From NCBI GenBank assembly GCA_937975765.1, contig CALJUR010000047.1, positions 1-64,000 on the forward strand: a DNA stretch of 64,000 bases. The letters are read 5' to 3'. The translations under genes and the position numbers were made by a program. The DNA is from an uncultured Myxococcales bacterium (lineage in GTDB: Bacteria > Myxococcota_A > UBA9042 > DTJE01). A model generated the notes under the pieces. That model was given only the letters and a program-made list of their open reading frames with translations. It made no database searches and was not told the origin of the DNA. This document shows, in pieces, positions 35,491 to 43,547 of the stretch (position 1 is its first letter; each line of letters starts with the position of its first letter).

Positions 35491-35588
35491 TGGCGGAAGC
35501 ACACGGGAATCGAACCCGCCCGGGACGCCTCTCAGCGCCCCACACCGGTTTTGAAGACCGGGAGACCCACCAGGGCCCGGGTGCTTCC
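35491..35588 (-). tRNA. selC: tRNA-Sec (UCA), 98 nt including encoded CCA
   Basis: The minus strand folds into the selenocysteine tRNA architecture. The 8 bp acceptor GGAAGCAC pairs with GTGCTTCC, followed by discriminator G and encoded CCA. The anticodon loop CTTCAAA (anticodon TCA) closes on a CCGGT/ACCGG stem. There is a 6 bp D stem, a very long variable arm, and the T loop TTCGATT. The same layout as the E. coli tRNA. The organism must therefore decode UGA as selenocysteine in some genes. Confidence 0.95.
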
Positions 35589-35657
35589 GCCGGCTATTGT
35601 AGGCGATTTCGGCCGGCGTGCTATCCTCCCTCGACGACGACGCGGACCGGCGGGCGG

Positions 35658-36386
35658 ATGGACGATTGCGAGTACGAGGTGATGGCGGCCGTCGAGGACC
35701 GCCACTTCTGGTTCGTGGGGATCCGCGCCATCGTCCGGGACGCCTACCTGGCGGCCGGCCTGGGCCCGGAATCGCGGGTGCTGGACGTCGGGTGCGGGAC
35801 GGGCGGGATGATGCGGACGATGCAGGGGCTGGGCCGGTTCACGGGCCTGGACGCCAGCCCGAAGGCGGCGGACTTCGCGCGGCGCCGGTCCGGCAACCCG
35901 GTCGAGGTCGGCGACGCCACCGCGCTGCCGTTCCCGGACGCCTCGTTCGACGGCGTGACGGCGCTGGACGTGCTGGAGCACGTGCCGGAGGACGCCGCAG
36001 CCGCGCGCGAGATCCGTCGCGTGCTGAGGCCCGGAGGGACGCTGATCGCCACGGTGCCGTGCCACCCCTGGCTGTTCTCGGCCCACGACGAGGCCCTGCA
36101 CCACGTCCGGCGCTACACGCGCCCGGGCTTCCTGGCGCTGCTGCGCGACGCGGGCTTCACGATCGAGCGGGCGACCTGGACCAACACCCTGCTTTTCCCG
36201 GTGGCGGCGGCGCACCGGTTCGCTTCGCGGTGGCTGCACGGCGGACACGGCGGGCCCCGCAGCGACGCGGCCTCGCGGCTGGGGCCGCTGAATCCCCTGC
36301 TGCTGAAGGTGTTCCAGGCCGAGCGCCTGTGGGCCCGGTCGCGCGACCTGCCGTTCGGCCTCAGCCTGCTGGTGGTGGCGCGATGA
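35658..36386 (+). CDS. Class I SAM-dependent methyltransferase
   Basis: A 242-residue methyltransferase: SAM motif VLDVGCGTGGMMRTMQ (about residues 42-57), acidic loop FTGLDASPKA, DATALPFPDASFDGVTALDVLEHV and VLRPGGTLIATVP. The region after residue 135 (HDEALHHVRRYTRPGFLALLRDAGF) matches methyltransferases linked to cell-surface polysaccharide or lipid glycan genes. No substrate can be named. It overlaps the next gene (ATGA). Confidence 0.85.
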   Translation: MDDCEYEVMAAVEDRHFWFVGIRAIVRDAYLAAGLGPESRVLDVGCGTGGMMRTMQGLGRFTGLDASPKAADFARRRSGNPVEVGDATALPFPDASFDGVTALDVLEHVPEDAAAAREIRRVLRPGGTLIATVPCHPWLFSAHDEALHHVRRYTRPGFLALLRDAGFTIERATWTNTLLFPVAAAHRFASRWLHGGHGGPRSDAASRLGPLNPLLLKVFQAERLWARSRDLPFGLSLLVVAR

Positions 36387-36994
36387 AGGCGACGCCGAAC
36401 GCGCCCGGGTCGTTCCCCCTGGCCCTGCTGATGGCGCTGGTCGCGTGCGGGCCGGCCGCGGGTGCCGCCCGGGCCGCCCCGCCCGGCGGGACGCCTCCCC
36501 CGGGAACGAAGGCCCCGTTGCCGGCCGCGTCGTCGGACCGCAAGACCCCCCTGGTCGGGGGCTGCGCGCACGAATGCCGGGACCCGGCGGCCGCCGTGGC
36601 GGGCTTCCTGGCCGCGACGGCACGTGGCGATGCTCCCGACGCGACCGCGCCGTTCGTCGACTCGACGCGCCTGGTGCTGGACGGGCGCCCGCTGGGGGCC
36701 CGCTGGGCGGGACTGTGGCGGGACCTAAAGTCGGCGACCCGAAAGGACGAAATCCGGCAGGCCCTCGGGGATCTGTCCTCCTGGACCGTCGGACTGACGC
36801 CCGGACAGGTGCGGGACGCGCTGACGGCAGGGCCGAGGTCGGTCCGCGCCTGGAGCACCGAGGCCGAGTACGAGTTCCAGCCGCCGGGCGCCGCGCCGTG
36901 GACGATCGTCCTGGCGCCCCGCGGGATCGAGTGGCTGGTCATCGAGATCCGGCGCACCGTGCAGGGCACGCCGGCGAGGGAGGTGCCGCGATGA
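36383..36994 (+). CDS. Secreted protein of unknown function
   Basis: A 203-residue protein with an N-terminal signal peptide (hydrophobic LALLMALVACGPAAG; the single Cys could alternatively make it a lipoprotein) and a Pro/Ala-rich linker up to about residue 55. The mature domain contains CAHECRDPAAAVAGFLAATARGD, which looks like a small helical module, and a conserved-looking C-terminal beta region (WTIVLAPRGIEWLVIEIRRT). I do not recognise the family. It overlaps both neighbours by four bases. Confidence 0.6.
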   Translation: MKATPNAPGSFPLALLMALVACGPAAGAARAAPPGGTPPPGTKAPLPAASSDRKTPLVGGCAHECRDPAAAVAGFLAATARGDAPDATAPFVDSTRLVLDGRPLGARWAGLWRDLKSATRKDEIRQALGDLSSWTVGLTPGQVRDALTAGPRSVRAWSTEAEYEFQPPGAAPWTIVLAPRGIEWLVIEIRRTVQGTPAREVPR

Positions 36995-37350
36995 GTTTCG
37001 GCGGACGCGACAAGCGCCAGAGCCCGCGCTATGCCACGCGGGTCTTCGGCGTCTTCGGACGCGACATCGACCTTGACGAAACCGAGATGCTGATGATGAA
37101 CATGAGCCTCGGCGGCGCCTTCGTGCGCACGGACCAGCCGGTCCCTCCGGGCCAGCCGGTGACGCTGCGGATCTACCTGGACGAGAGCGGGCAGCCCGTG
37201 TCGGTTTCGGGCGAGGTCGTCTGGTGGCGCGCCCCCGGCCAGGGAAAGGACCCCGGCATGGGCGTGAAGTTCACGCAGATGGCCCCGAAGGAACTGGCGC
37301 TGTTCAAGGAGTTCCTGGCCGGCCTGATCGAGGAGGACCTGTTCCGTTAG
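36991..37350 (+). CDS. PilZ-domain protein (probable c-di-GMP receptor)
   Basis: A 119-residue single PilZ domain. The c-di-GMP-binding signature is present: the RxxxR motif (RQSPRYATR) near residues 9-17 and the downstream MNMSLGGAFV, matching the D/NxSxxG motif. The C-terminus has VWWRAPGQGKDPGMGVKF, typical of PilZ proteins of the deltaproteobacterial kind. It would signal c-di-GMP levels to motility or surface processes; a diguanylate cyclase is encoded at 59-60 kb. Confidence 0.88.
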   Translation: MSFGGRDKRQSPRYATRVFGVFGRDIDLDETEMLMMNMSLGGAFVRTDQPVPPGQPVTLRIYLDESGQPVSVSGEVVWWRAPGQGKDPGMGVKFTQMAPKELALFKEFLAGLIEEDLFR

Positions 37351-37363
37351 GCCGCCCGCCCCG

Positions 37364-38713
37364 TCACTTCCCCACGCAGAATCGCGAGAAGATCCGGTCC
37401 AGCACCTCGTCCGTGACGCGCGACCCGTCCAGTTCGCCCAGGTGCTCGATCGCGCGCCGCAGGTCCCCCGCGACGGCCTCCAGCGGGGCCTCCAGGGCGT
37501 GCCCTTCCCGCGCGGTCTCCAGGCACCCCAGCGCCGCCTGCAGCGCCTCGACCTGGCGCTGGCCGAACACGACGGCCTTCGCGGCCCGGCCGCGGCGGAC
37601 GACCTCCGACGCCAGGTCCGCCAGCCGGGCGCGCAGTTCCTGGATGCCCCGGCCATCGCGCACCGACGTGGCGATGGCGGGCACCCCTTCGGGCAGCGAC
37701 ACGCGCGGCGCCCCGCTCCACAGGTCGGCCTTCGTCACCGCCACCAGGTCGCAGTCGCCCGGAACCTGCCCCCCGCCCGCCGCCGTGCCATCCACGACGC
37801 CCACCACCACGTCGGCATCCCGCGCCGCCTCCCGGGCCCGCACCACGCCCTGCGCCTCGACCTCTCCGGCCCCCTCCTCCCGCAGGCCAGCCGTGTCCAG
37901 CAGCACGCACGACGCACCCCCCAGCGGCAGGACCTCGCCGACGACGTCCCGGGTCGTCCCCGGCCGGGGATGCACGATGGACCGGTCGCGTCCCAGCAGC
38001 GCGTTGAAGAGGCTGGACTTGCCGGCGTTGGGTGCGCCCGCCAGCACGACCCGCACCCCCGACAGGGACGGGCGCAACGCGCGGGACGCGTCCAGCCAGG
38101 CACGCAACCGCTCCACCTCGGTGCCCAGCCGCGACGCCATCGCGTCGAGGTCCACGACGACGCCATCCTCCTCGGCGTGGTCCAGCGCCGCCTCGATATC
38201 CGCCAGCAGGTCCAGCAGGGCCTCGCGGGCCGCCGCCACCTCTGCCGACGGCCGGCCCGACAGGGCCTCCAGCCCGGCATCCACCGCGGCGTCCGTCCCC
38301 GCCAGCGCCAGCAGCGCCACCGCCTCGGCCTGCACCAGGTCCAGCCGGCCCGCCGCCACCGCACGGCGCGTGAACTCGCCCGGACGCGCCGGGCGCGCCC
38401 CCGCCCCCAGGCAGGCCCGCAGCACCCGGTCCAGCACCGCCGGGCCCCCGTGGCAGAAGAACTCCACCGACTCCTCGCCGGTGTACGAGGCCCCCTGCGC
38501 GAAGAAGGCCGCCATCGCGTGGTCCAGCACCCGGCCCGTGACAGGGTCGGCCAGCCAGCACAGCGCCAGGCGCCTCTCCTGCGGCGGTTCCTTCCGGTCC
38601 CGGCACAGGGCCAGCCCGATCCGCCACGCGCCCGGACCCGACAGGCGGACGACGCCGACGGCCGCGTTCCCCGCGCCCGACGCGATCGCCGTGATGACGT
38701 CCGTCGCTTCCAT
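37364..38713 (-). CDS. mnmE: tRNA modification GTPase MnmE
   Basis: MnmE with MnmG installs the 5-carboxymethylaminomethyl group on wobble U34 of certain tRNAs. The 449-residue protein has the N-terminal tetrahydrofolate-binding domain (DVITAIASGAGNAAVGVVRLSG, PGEFTRRA), the helical domain, the inserted G domain (P-loop GAPNAGKSS at about residues 226-234; DTAGLREE; TKAD) and the obligatory C-terminal FCVGK with the active-site Cys. MnmG is not adjacent. Convergent with the PilZ gene. Confidence 0.96.
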   Translation of the reverse strand: MEATDVITAIASGAGNAAVGVVRLSGPGAWRIGLALCRDRKEPPQERRLALCWLADPVTGRVLDHAMAAFFAQGASYTGEESVEFFCHGGPAVLDRVLRACLGAGARPARPGEFTRRAVAAGRLDLVQAEAVALLALAGTDAAVDAGLEALSGRPSAEVAAAREALLDLLADIEAALDHAEEDGVVVDLDAMASRLGTEVERLRAWLDASRALRPSLSGVRVVLAGAPNAGKSSLFNALLGRDRSIVHPRPGTTRDVVGEVLPLGGASCVLLDTAGLREEGAGEVEAQGVVRAREAARDADVVVGVVDGTAAGGGQVPGDCDLVAVTKADLWSGAPRVSLPEGVPAIATSVRDGRGIQELRARLADLASEVVRRGRAAKAVVFGQRQVEALQAALGCLETAREGHALEAPLEAVAGDLRRAIEHLGELDGSRVTDEVLDRIFSRFCVGK

Positions 38714-38776
38714 CGACGCGAGGATACCACCCGGGCGGGCCGGACCGAAACGCCGGGGGACGGCGGGAGTCCTGGC

Positions 38777-38792
38777 GGAACCGTCCGGTTCC
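38777..38792. promoter_or_regulatory. Palindrome between mnmE and the fur-like gene
   Basis: GGAACCG and CGGTTCC separated by TC form a perfect 16 bp inverted repeat in the divergent intergenic region. A candidate regulator site, though unlike the AT-rich classical Fur box. Confidence 0.3.
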
Positions 38793-38906
38793 TGCGAGAA
38801 TGCCCTGCGCGGAGGGAATGGTGCGAAGGGCGAATCCCCTGTCCCTGGCGGACGGCCTCGCGCCGGGCCCGCACGCGACGCCCCACCCGGGGAAGGAGGC
38901 CGGCGA

Positions 38907-39416
38907 GTGAGCGTAACGCCTCCGCCCAGGGGCTGGAAGGCCCGCCTGACGTCCTACATCCGCCGGAACGGCGGCCGGATCACGCGGCCGCGGCTGCACG
39001 TCGCCGAGGTCTTCTTCGGCATGAGCGGGCACCCGGGCTTCGAGGAGGTCGCCACCGCCGTGCACGCGCGATGGCCGGGGATCGGCAACGCCACCGTCTA
39101 CCGCACCCTGAACCTCCTGCGCGACGCCGGCCTGATCGAGGCGCGCCGCTTCGAGGAAGGGTTCGCGCGGTACGAGACCGCCGCCAGCCGGGAACACCAC
39201 GACCACCTGGTCTGCCTGGCCTGCGGCGAGATCCTGGAGTTCGAGGACGACGCCATCGAGGAGTTGCAACGCCAGGCCAGCGAGCGGCGCGGCTTCCGCA
39301 TGGTCAGCCATCGCATGGAGATCTACGGTACCTGCGCGAAGTGCCAGGAGAAGGGCATCCAGGACCCGCCCCCCCGCCCGGTTCGCGGCCTGAGACCTCG
39401 TTCCGCCGCCTCTTGA
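38907..39416 (+). CDS. Fur-family metalloregulator
   Basis: A 169-residue Fur-superfamily repressor. The winged helix (NGGRITRPRLHVAEVFFGMSGHPGFEEV, then GIGNATVYRTLNLLRDAGLIE) is followed by a metal-sensing region with EHHDHLVCLACGEILEFEDD and a second Cys pair CAKCQEKG, the structural zinc site. The start is GTG 38907 with AAGGAGG upstream. Which metal or peroxide it senses (Fur, Zur or PerR) is not decidable by eye. The last ~20 residues are Pro/Arg-rich. Its stop codon lies inside the -35 box of the tRNA-Gly promoter. Confidence 0.9.
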   Translation: MSVTPPPRGWKARLTSYIRRNGGRITRPRLHVAEVFFGMSGHPGFEEVATAVHARWPGIGNATVYRTLNLLRDAGLIEARRFEEGFARYETAASREHHDHLVCLACGEILEFEDDAIEELQRQASERRGFRMVSHRMEIYGTCAKCQEKGIQDPPPRPVRGLRPRSAAS

Positions 39417-39442
39417 CACGCGCGACCCCGGGACGCTAGACT
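39413..39442 (+). promoter_or_regulatory. Promoter of tRNA-Gly
   Basis: TTGACA (39413-39418), 18 bp, TAGACT (39437-39442), 20 bases before the tRNA. The -35 box contains the TGA stop of the upstream fur-like gene. Confidence 0.65.
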
Positions 39443-39461
39443 CGCTACCGCTTTGTGCGAC

Positions 39462-39533
39462 GCGGGAATAACTCAGTGGTAGAGTGGCAGCTTCCCAAGC
39501 TGCAGGTCGCGGGTTCGACTCCCGTTTCCCGCT
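39462..39533 (+). tRNA. tRNA-Gly (CCC)
   Basis: A 72-nt cloverleaf: acceptor GCGGGAA pairs with TTCCCGC, anticodon stem GCAGC/GCTGC with loop TTCCCAA (anticodon CCC), T loop TTCGACT, discriminator T; CCA is not encoded. It ends one base before the stop codon of the convergent tetR gene. Confidence 0.95.
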
Positions 39534-39534
39534 C

Positions 39535-40170
39535 TCAAGCCGGATCGCCGGATGGATGCTCCCCCTGCAGGACCAGGGCCTGTCCCATCCGGGCCAGTTC
39601 GTCCACCAGCCCCATCGCGGCCAGGTCCCCGCTCCCGACGATCACCTCGTACGAAAAGGCCCCCGAGATGACCCCGGCCAGCGCCCGCGCGGCCCGCCGG
39701 TGGTCCTCCTGCGCGACGGACCGCCCCCATCGCGTGGTGGCCAGCAGGCCGGCCAGCACGTCGACGTAGGCCCGGAACTCCTCGCGGACGGGGTTCGTCT
39801 TCTGTCCCGCCAGCTTCAGCCAGCCCCGCGCCTGGTGGAACAGCAGCAGGTACTCGGGATGGCCCGAGAAGAATTGCGCGTGCACCTCGACGATGCCGCG
39901 GACGACCTCGCCCAGGTCGCCGCCGGAGCCCGCCTGCTGGTGCATCCGCCCGTTCAGCAGCCCGAAGCCCTGTCCCAGGACCGCGGCGATGATGGCATCC
40001 CGGCTTTCGAAGTGCTTGTAGAAGGTCCCCTTGCCCAGGTCCGCCGCCTCGGTGATCTCCTCGATGGTGGCGCCGTAGATCCCGCAGTGCGCGAACAGTC
40101 GCGTCGCCGCGGCCAGCAGGGCCTGGTGGGTGTCGTTCTTCTTGCGCTCCCTGCGTCCCACGACGGGCAT
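39535..40170 (-). CDS. TetR-family repressor divergent from the B12-protein/AsnB pair
   Basis: A 211-residue TetR regulator: the helix-turn-helix is clear (LLAAATRLFAHCGIYGATIEEITEAADLGKGTFYKHFESRDAII) and the C-terminal helices resemble the TetR_C groups that sense acyl-CoA-like or aromatic ligands. ATG 40170 is chosen because a longer frame would swallow the promoter. Tandem palindromes lie upstream, between this gene and the divergent B12-binding protein, so it probably controls both. Its 3' end abuts tRNA-Gly. Confidence 0.88.
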   Translation of the reverse strand: MPVVGRRERKKNDTHQALLAAATRLFAHCGIYGATIEEITEAADLGKGTFYKHFESRDAIIAAVLGQGFGLLNGRMHQQAGSGGDLGEVVRGIVEVHAQFFSGHPEYLLLFHQARGWLKLAGQKTNPVREEFRAYVDVLAGLLATTRWGRSVAQEDHRRAARALAGVISGAFSYEVIVGSGDLAAMGLVDELARMGQALVLQGEHPSGDPA

Positions 40171-40242
40171 CCCGACCTCCCGGTGCAGCGGCCGGCGCCG
40201 ACTTTCGGCGCGAATCCCGCTTTCGTCAAGCACCCCGATAAG

Positions 40243-40274
40243 TGACTGCTTCGTCATACTTGACACAAACGTCA
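40243..40274. promoter_or_regulatory. Tandem TGAC-N6-GTCA operators
   Basis: Two palindromes of identical form, TGACTGCTTCGTCA (40243-40256) and TGACACAAACGTCA (40261-40274), are spaced 18 bp centre to centre. The second covers a TTGACA box (40260-40265). A likely binding site for two dimers of the divergent TetR regulator. Confidence 0.6.
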
Positions 40275-40321
40275 CCTTCCGTCAACCTGGGAAGGCAAGG
40301 AACCGATCGCGGAGGATCGTC

Positions 40322-41953
40322 ATGAAAGGAAGGAAGATCGTCGGCGCGGCCCTGGCCCCCTGCGTGCACGTGGCCGGCCTGGACCATTTCCTGAGGGCCT
40401 GCGAGGACCTGGGCTGGGAGGCGGTCTCCCTGGGCCCCGCGGTGTCGATCGACCGCCTGGTCGAGTCGGTACGGCGCGAGGCCCCGCAGATCGTGGCGCT
40501 GTCCTACCGGCTGACCCCGGACGACCTTCCCCCGATCCTGCAGGCCCTCGAGACCCGGGCCCCATCCGTCCCCGGCGTGCGCTGGGTCTTCGGCGGCACC
40601 GGCCTGGCGGCCGAGGCGGCCCGGCGATTCCGCCTGTTCGAGAAGGTCTTCGACGGCAGCGAGCCGGAAGGGGCCCTCGGGCAGTGGCTGGCGGGAACGG
40701 CTGGCGCTCGCGCCTCCAGGCGGTGGCCCAAGGACCTCGTTTCCCGGATCGAGGCCTCGTGGCCGCACCCGATCGTCCGGCACCACTACGGCGAGCCCAG
40801 CCTGGTCGCCACGCTGGAGGGCGCCCGCCGCATCGCCGAGTCGGGGGTGCTGGACGTCCTGTCCATCGGTCCCGACCAGAACGCCCAGGAGCACTTCTTC
40901 CGGCCCGGGGAGATGGACCCCGCGCAGGACGGCGCCGGAGGCGTGCCGCTGCGGCACCGGAACGACCTGACGGCCCTCTACCGGGCGACCCGCTGCGGCA
41001 ACCAACCCCTCGTTCGCTGTTATGCCGGAACGCGGGACCTGGTGAAATGGGCACAGATGAGCGTGGAAACCCTGCACAACGCCTGGGGCGCGATCCCGCT
41101 GTGCTGGTATAGCGAGATGGACGGCCGCAGCCGCGTGCCGCTGGCCGACGCCATCCGCGAGAAGCAGTCCGCGATCGCCTGGTACGCCTCCCGCGGGGTG
41201 CCGGTGGAGGTCAACGAGTCCCACCAGTGGAGCCTGCGGGACGCCCACGACTCGCTGGCCGTCGCCATGGCCTTCCTGGCGGCCTACAACGCGAAGGCGA
41301 AGGGGGTCCGGGACTACGTCCTTCAGATGATGCACAACACCCCCCCGTCGACCGCGCCGGCGATGGACCTGGCCAAGATGCTGGCCAAGATGGAACTGGT
41401 CGGCAGCCTTCAGGAGGGGGGGTTCCGGGTGTGGCGCGAGGTCCGCGCGGGCATCACCAGCCTGCCCCGGGACCCCGACGAGGCCAAGGGCCACATGGCG
41501 GCCTCGACCATCTTCGCGATGACGCTGCGGCCCCACATCCTGCACGTCGTCGGGTTCACGGAGGCGCACGGGGTCACCGATCCGGGCTCGCTGATCGCCA
41601 GTTGCCGCATCGCCCGCGGCGCGGTCCGGCTGGCCCTGAAGGGGATGCCCGACCCGGCGCTGGACCCGCGCGTCCAGGCCCGCAAGACCCGCCTGGTGCA
41701 GGAGGCGCAGGACCTGCTGGAGGGCATCCGGCGGCTGGGCGACTCGGCACCGGACCCCTGGACCGACGCCGACACGCTGGCCCGGGCCGTCCGCCTGGGG
41801 GTCCTGGACACGCCGCACTTCCGGGGGGTCCCGGGCCTGAAGGGCGAGGTGATCACCCGCTGCGTGGACGGCGGCTGGGACGCGATCGACCCCGGGACCG
41901 GGGCATCGCTGTCCGAACGCGAACGCCTGGCGCGGCTGGGACTGGAGTCCTAG
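40322..41953 (+). CDS. Cobalamin-binding protein with a glutamate-mutase-like barrel
   Basis: A 543-residue protein. Residues 1-110 look like a Rossmann B12-binding domain: PCVHVAGLDHFLRAC matches the DxHxxG cobalamin motif with Asp replaced by Cys and the cobalt-ligating His16 kept, then VALSYRLTPDDLPPIL and VFGGTGLAA. The rest resembles the catalytic TIM barrel of methylaspartate (glutamate) mutase subunit E: SVETLHNAWGAIPLCWYSEM, DGRSRVPLADAI, NESHQWSLRDAHDSLAVAM. A carbon-skeleton mutase or relative is the best reading; the reaction is unknown. It abuts the asnB start codon with no spacer and faces a TetR repressor. Confidence 0.75.
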   Translation: MKGRKIVGAALAPCVHVAGLDHFLRACEDLGWEAVSLGPAVSIDRLVESVRREAPQIVALSYRLTPDDLPPILQALETRAPSVPGVRWVFGGTGLAAEAARRFRLFEKVFDGSEPEGALGQWLAGTAGARASRRWPKDLVSRIEASWPHPIVRHHYGEPSLVATLEGARRIAESGVLDVLSIGPDQNAQEHFFRPGEMDPAQDGAGGVPLRHRNDLTALYRATRCGNQPLVRCYAGTRDLVKWAQMSVETLHNAWGAIPLCWYSEMDGRSRVPLADAIREKQSAIAWYASRGVPVEVNESHQWSLRDAHDSLAVAMAFLAAYNAKAKGVRDYVLQMMHNTPPSTAPAMDLAKMLAKMELVGSLQEGGFRVWREVRAGITSLPRDPDEAKGHMAASTIFAMTLRPHILHVVGFTEAHGVTDPGSLIASCRIARGAVRLALKGMPDPALDPRVQARKTRLVQEAQDLLEGIRRLGDSAPDPWTDADTLARAVRLGVLDTPHFRGVPGLKGEVITRCVDGGWDAIDPGTGASLSERERLARLGLES

Positions 41954-43465
41954 ATGTGCGGAATCGCGGCTGCACTGGGGCTTCATGCCCCGGACCGGAT
42001 CCGGGAGATGATGGCCCGGATGCACCACCGGGGCCCGGACGGCGAGGGCGAGGCCCGGGTCGGGGATGCCTGGCTGGGCCACGTCCGCCTGGCCATCGTC
42101 GATCCGGCCGGCGGGGCGCAACCCCTGTCCAACGAGGACGGGACCGTCGGGGTGGCGTTCAACGGCGAGATCTACAACCACCGGCACCTGCGGGCCCAAC
42201 TGCTGCACGAGCACCGGTTCCGCACGGCCTGCGACACCGAGGTGCTGGTCCACCTGTTCGAGGAGCGTCGCGAGCACCTGGTGTCCGACCTGGACGGCAT
42301 GTTCGCCTTCGCGATGGCCACGCCCGACGGCCTGCTGCTGGCCCGCGACCCGATGGGAATCAAGCCGCTGTACCACGGCCGGCGCGGCGACACGATCCTG
42401 GTCGCCAGCGAACTGAAGGCGTTCCCGCCGATGGACGAACTGCACGCCCTGCCGGCCGGTCACGCCTGCTTCGCCGGGGAGACCCCGCACCGCTTCGCCC
42501 TGCCCTGCGCGCCGGTCCCGATGCCCGGCCTGACGTGGTCGCAAGCGGTGGCGGGCGTCCGGGAACGCCTGGAGGCCGCCGTCACGAAACGCCTGATGGG
42601 CGACGTGCCGATCGGCGTCTTCCTGTCGGGAGGCCTGGACTCCAGCATCGTCGCCGCCCTGATGCGCCGGCACGTCCCGCACCTCCACTCGTTCGCCGCC
42701 GGCATGGAAGGGGCGCCGGACCTGCAGGCCGCGCGGCGGATGGCCGACTTCCTGGGGACCCGGCACCACGAGGTGATCTACACGGCCGACGAGGCGGTGG
42801 CGGCCCTGCCCGAGGTGGTCGCCTCCCTGGAGTCGTTCGATGCCCCCCTGGTGCGTTCCGCCGTGCCCGGCTGGTTCGTGTCGCGGCTGGCGGCCCAGCA
42901 CGTGAAGGTGGTGCTGACCGGGGAGGGCGCGGACGAACTGTTCGCGGGGTACGCCTACCTGGGGGCGCTGGGTGGCGGGGAGGCCTTGCGGCAGGAACTG
43001 GTCGGCATCCTGGACCGCCTGCAGGACACGAACCTGCAGCGGACCGACCGGATGACGATGGCCCACGGGCTGGAGGGGCGCGTTCCCTTCCTGGACCTGG
43101 ACCTGGTCCGGTACGCGTGCAGCCTGCCCGTGTCGATGCTGGAGCCGCGGGAGGACCGGCCGGAGAAGTGGCTGTTGCGCGAGGCCTTCCGGGACCTCCT
43201 GCCGGACGACATCGCGATGCGGGCCAAACTGAAGTTCTCGGAAGGGACCGGGTCGGCCGACATCCTGGCCGCCCATGCCGCCCGCCGGGTCCCGGTAGCG
43301 CGCTTCCTGGAAGAGCGGGAGGTGGCGGACGGGATCGTGCTTCGATCCCCGGAGGAGATGTTCTACTGGGACCTCTGGCTGGACGCCCTGGGCCCGGACA
43401 TCCCGGTATCGCTGGTGGGACGCACCCGCGATCGATCCGCCGCCGGATGGGACGAGACATCCTGA
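41954..43465 (+). CDS. asnB: Asparagine synthetase (glutamine-hydrolysing), AsnB-type
   Basis: A 503-residue class II amidotransferase. Cys2 becomes the N-terminal nucleophile (MCGIAAALG); HVRLAIVDPAGGAQPLSNED and FNGEIYNHR form the glutaminase site. The synthetase domain has the PP-loop SGGLDSSIV and GEGADELFAGYAY. It transfers ammonia from glutamine to an adenylated carboxylate, normally aspartate. Its start follows the stop of the B12-binding protein directly, so the two are translated together. The paired mutase-like gene raises the chance of an unusual acceptor. It is shorter than AsnO-type NAGGN synthases (about 590 residues), so that role is less likely. Confidence 0.9.
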   Translation: MCGIAAALGLHAPDRIREMMARMHHRGPDGEGEARVGDAWLGHVRLAIVDPAGGAQPLSNEDGTVGVAFNGEIYNHRHLRAQLLHEHRFRTACDTEVLVHLFEERREHLVSDLDGMFAFAMATPDGLLLARDPMGIKPLYHGRRGDTILVASELKAFPPMDELHALPAGHACFAGETPHRFALPCAPVPMPGLTWSQAVAGVRERLEAAVTKRLMGDVPIGVFLSGGLDSSIVAALMRRHVPHLHSFAAGMEGAPDLQAARRMADFLGTRHHEVIYTADEAVAALPEVVASLESFDAPLVRSAVPGWFVSRLAAQHVKVVLTGEGADELFAGYAYLGALGGGEALRQELVGILDRLQDTNLQRTDRMTMAHGLEGRVPFLDLDLVRYACSLPVSMLEPREDRPEKWLLREAFRDLLPDDIAMRAKLKFSEGTGSADILAAHAARRVPVARFLEEREVADGIVLRSPEEMFYWDLWLDALGPDIPVSLVGRTRDRSAAGWDETS

Positions 43466-43547
43466 GCCTGCGGGTGTAGAAGGCCGGGGAACAGACCGCG
43501 AACCCTCGGAAGCGGGTTCCGTTCCACCCTTCCTCGCGAGGTACGAC

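Noticed and set aside
41954..43465. AsnO-type N-acetylglutaminylglutamine amide (NAGGN) synthase
   Set aside because: At 503 residues it is shorter than AsnO, and the acetyltransferase/ATP-grasp partner of the NAGGN locus is absent.
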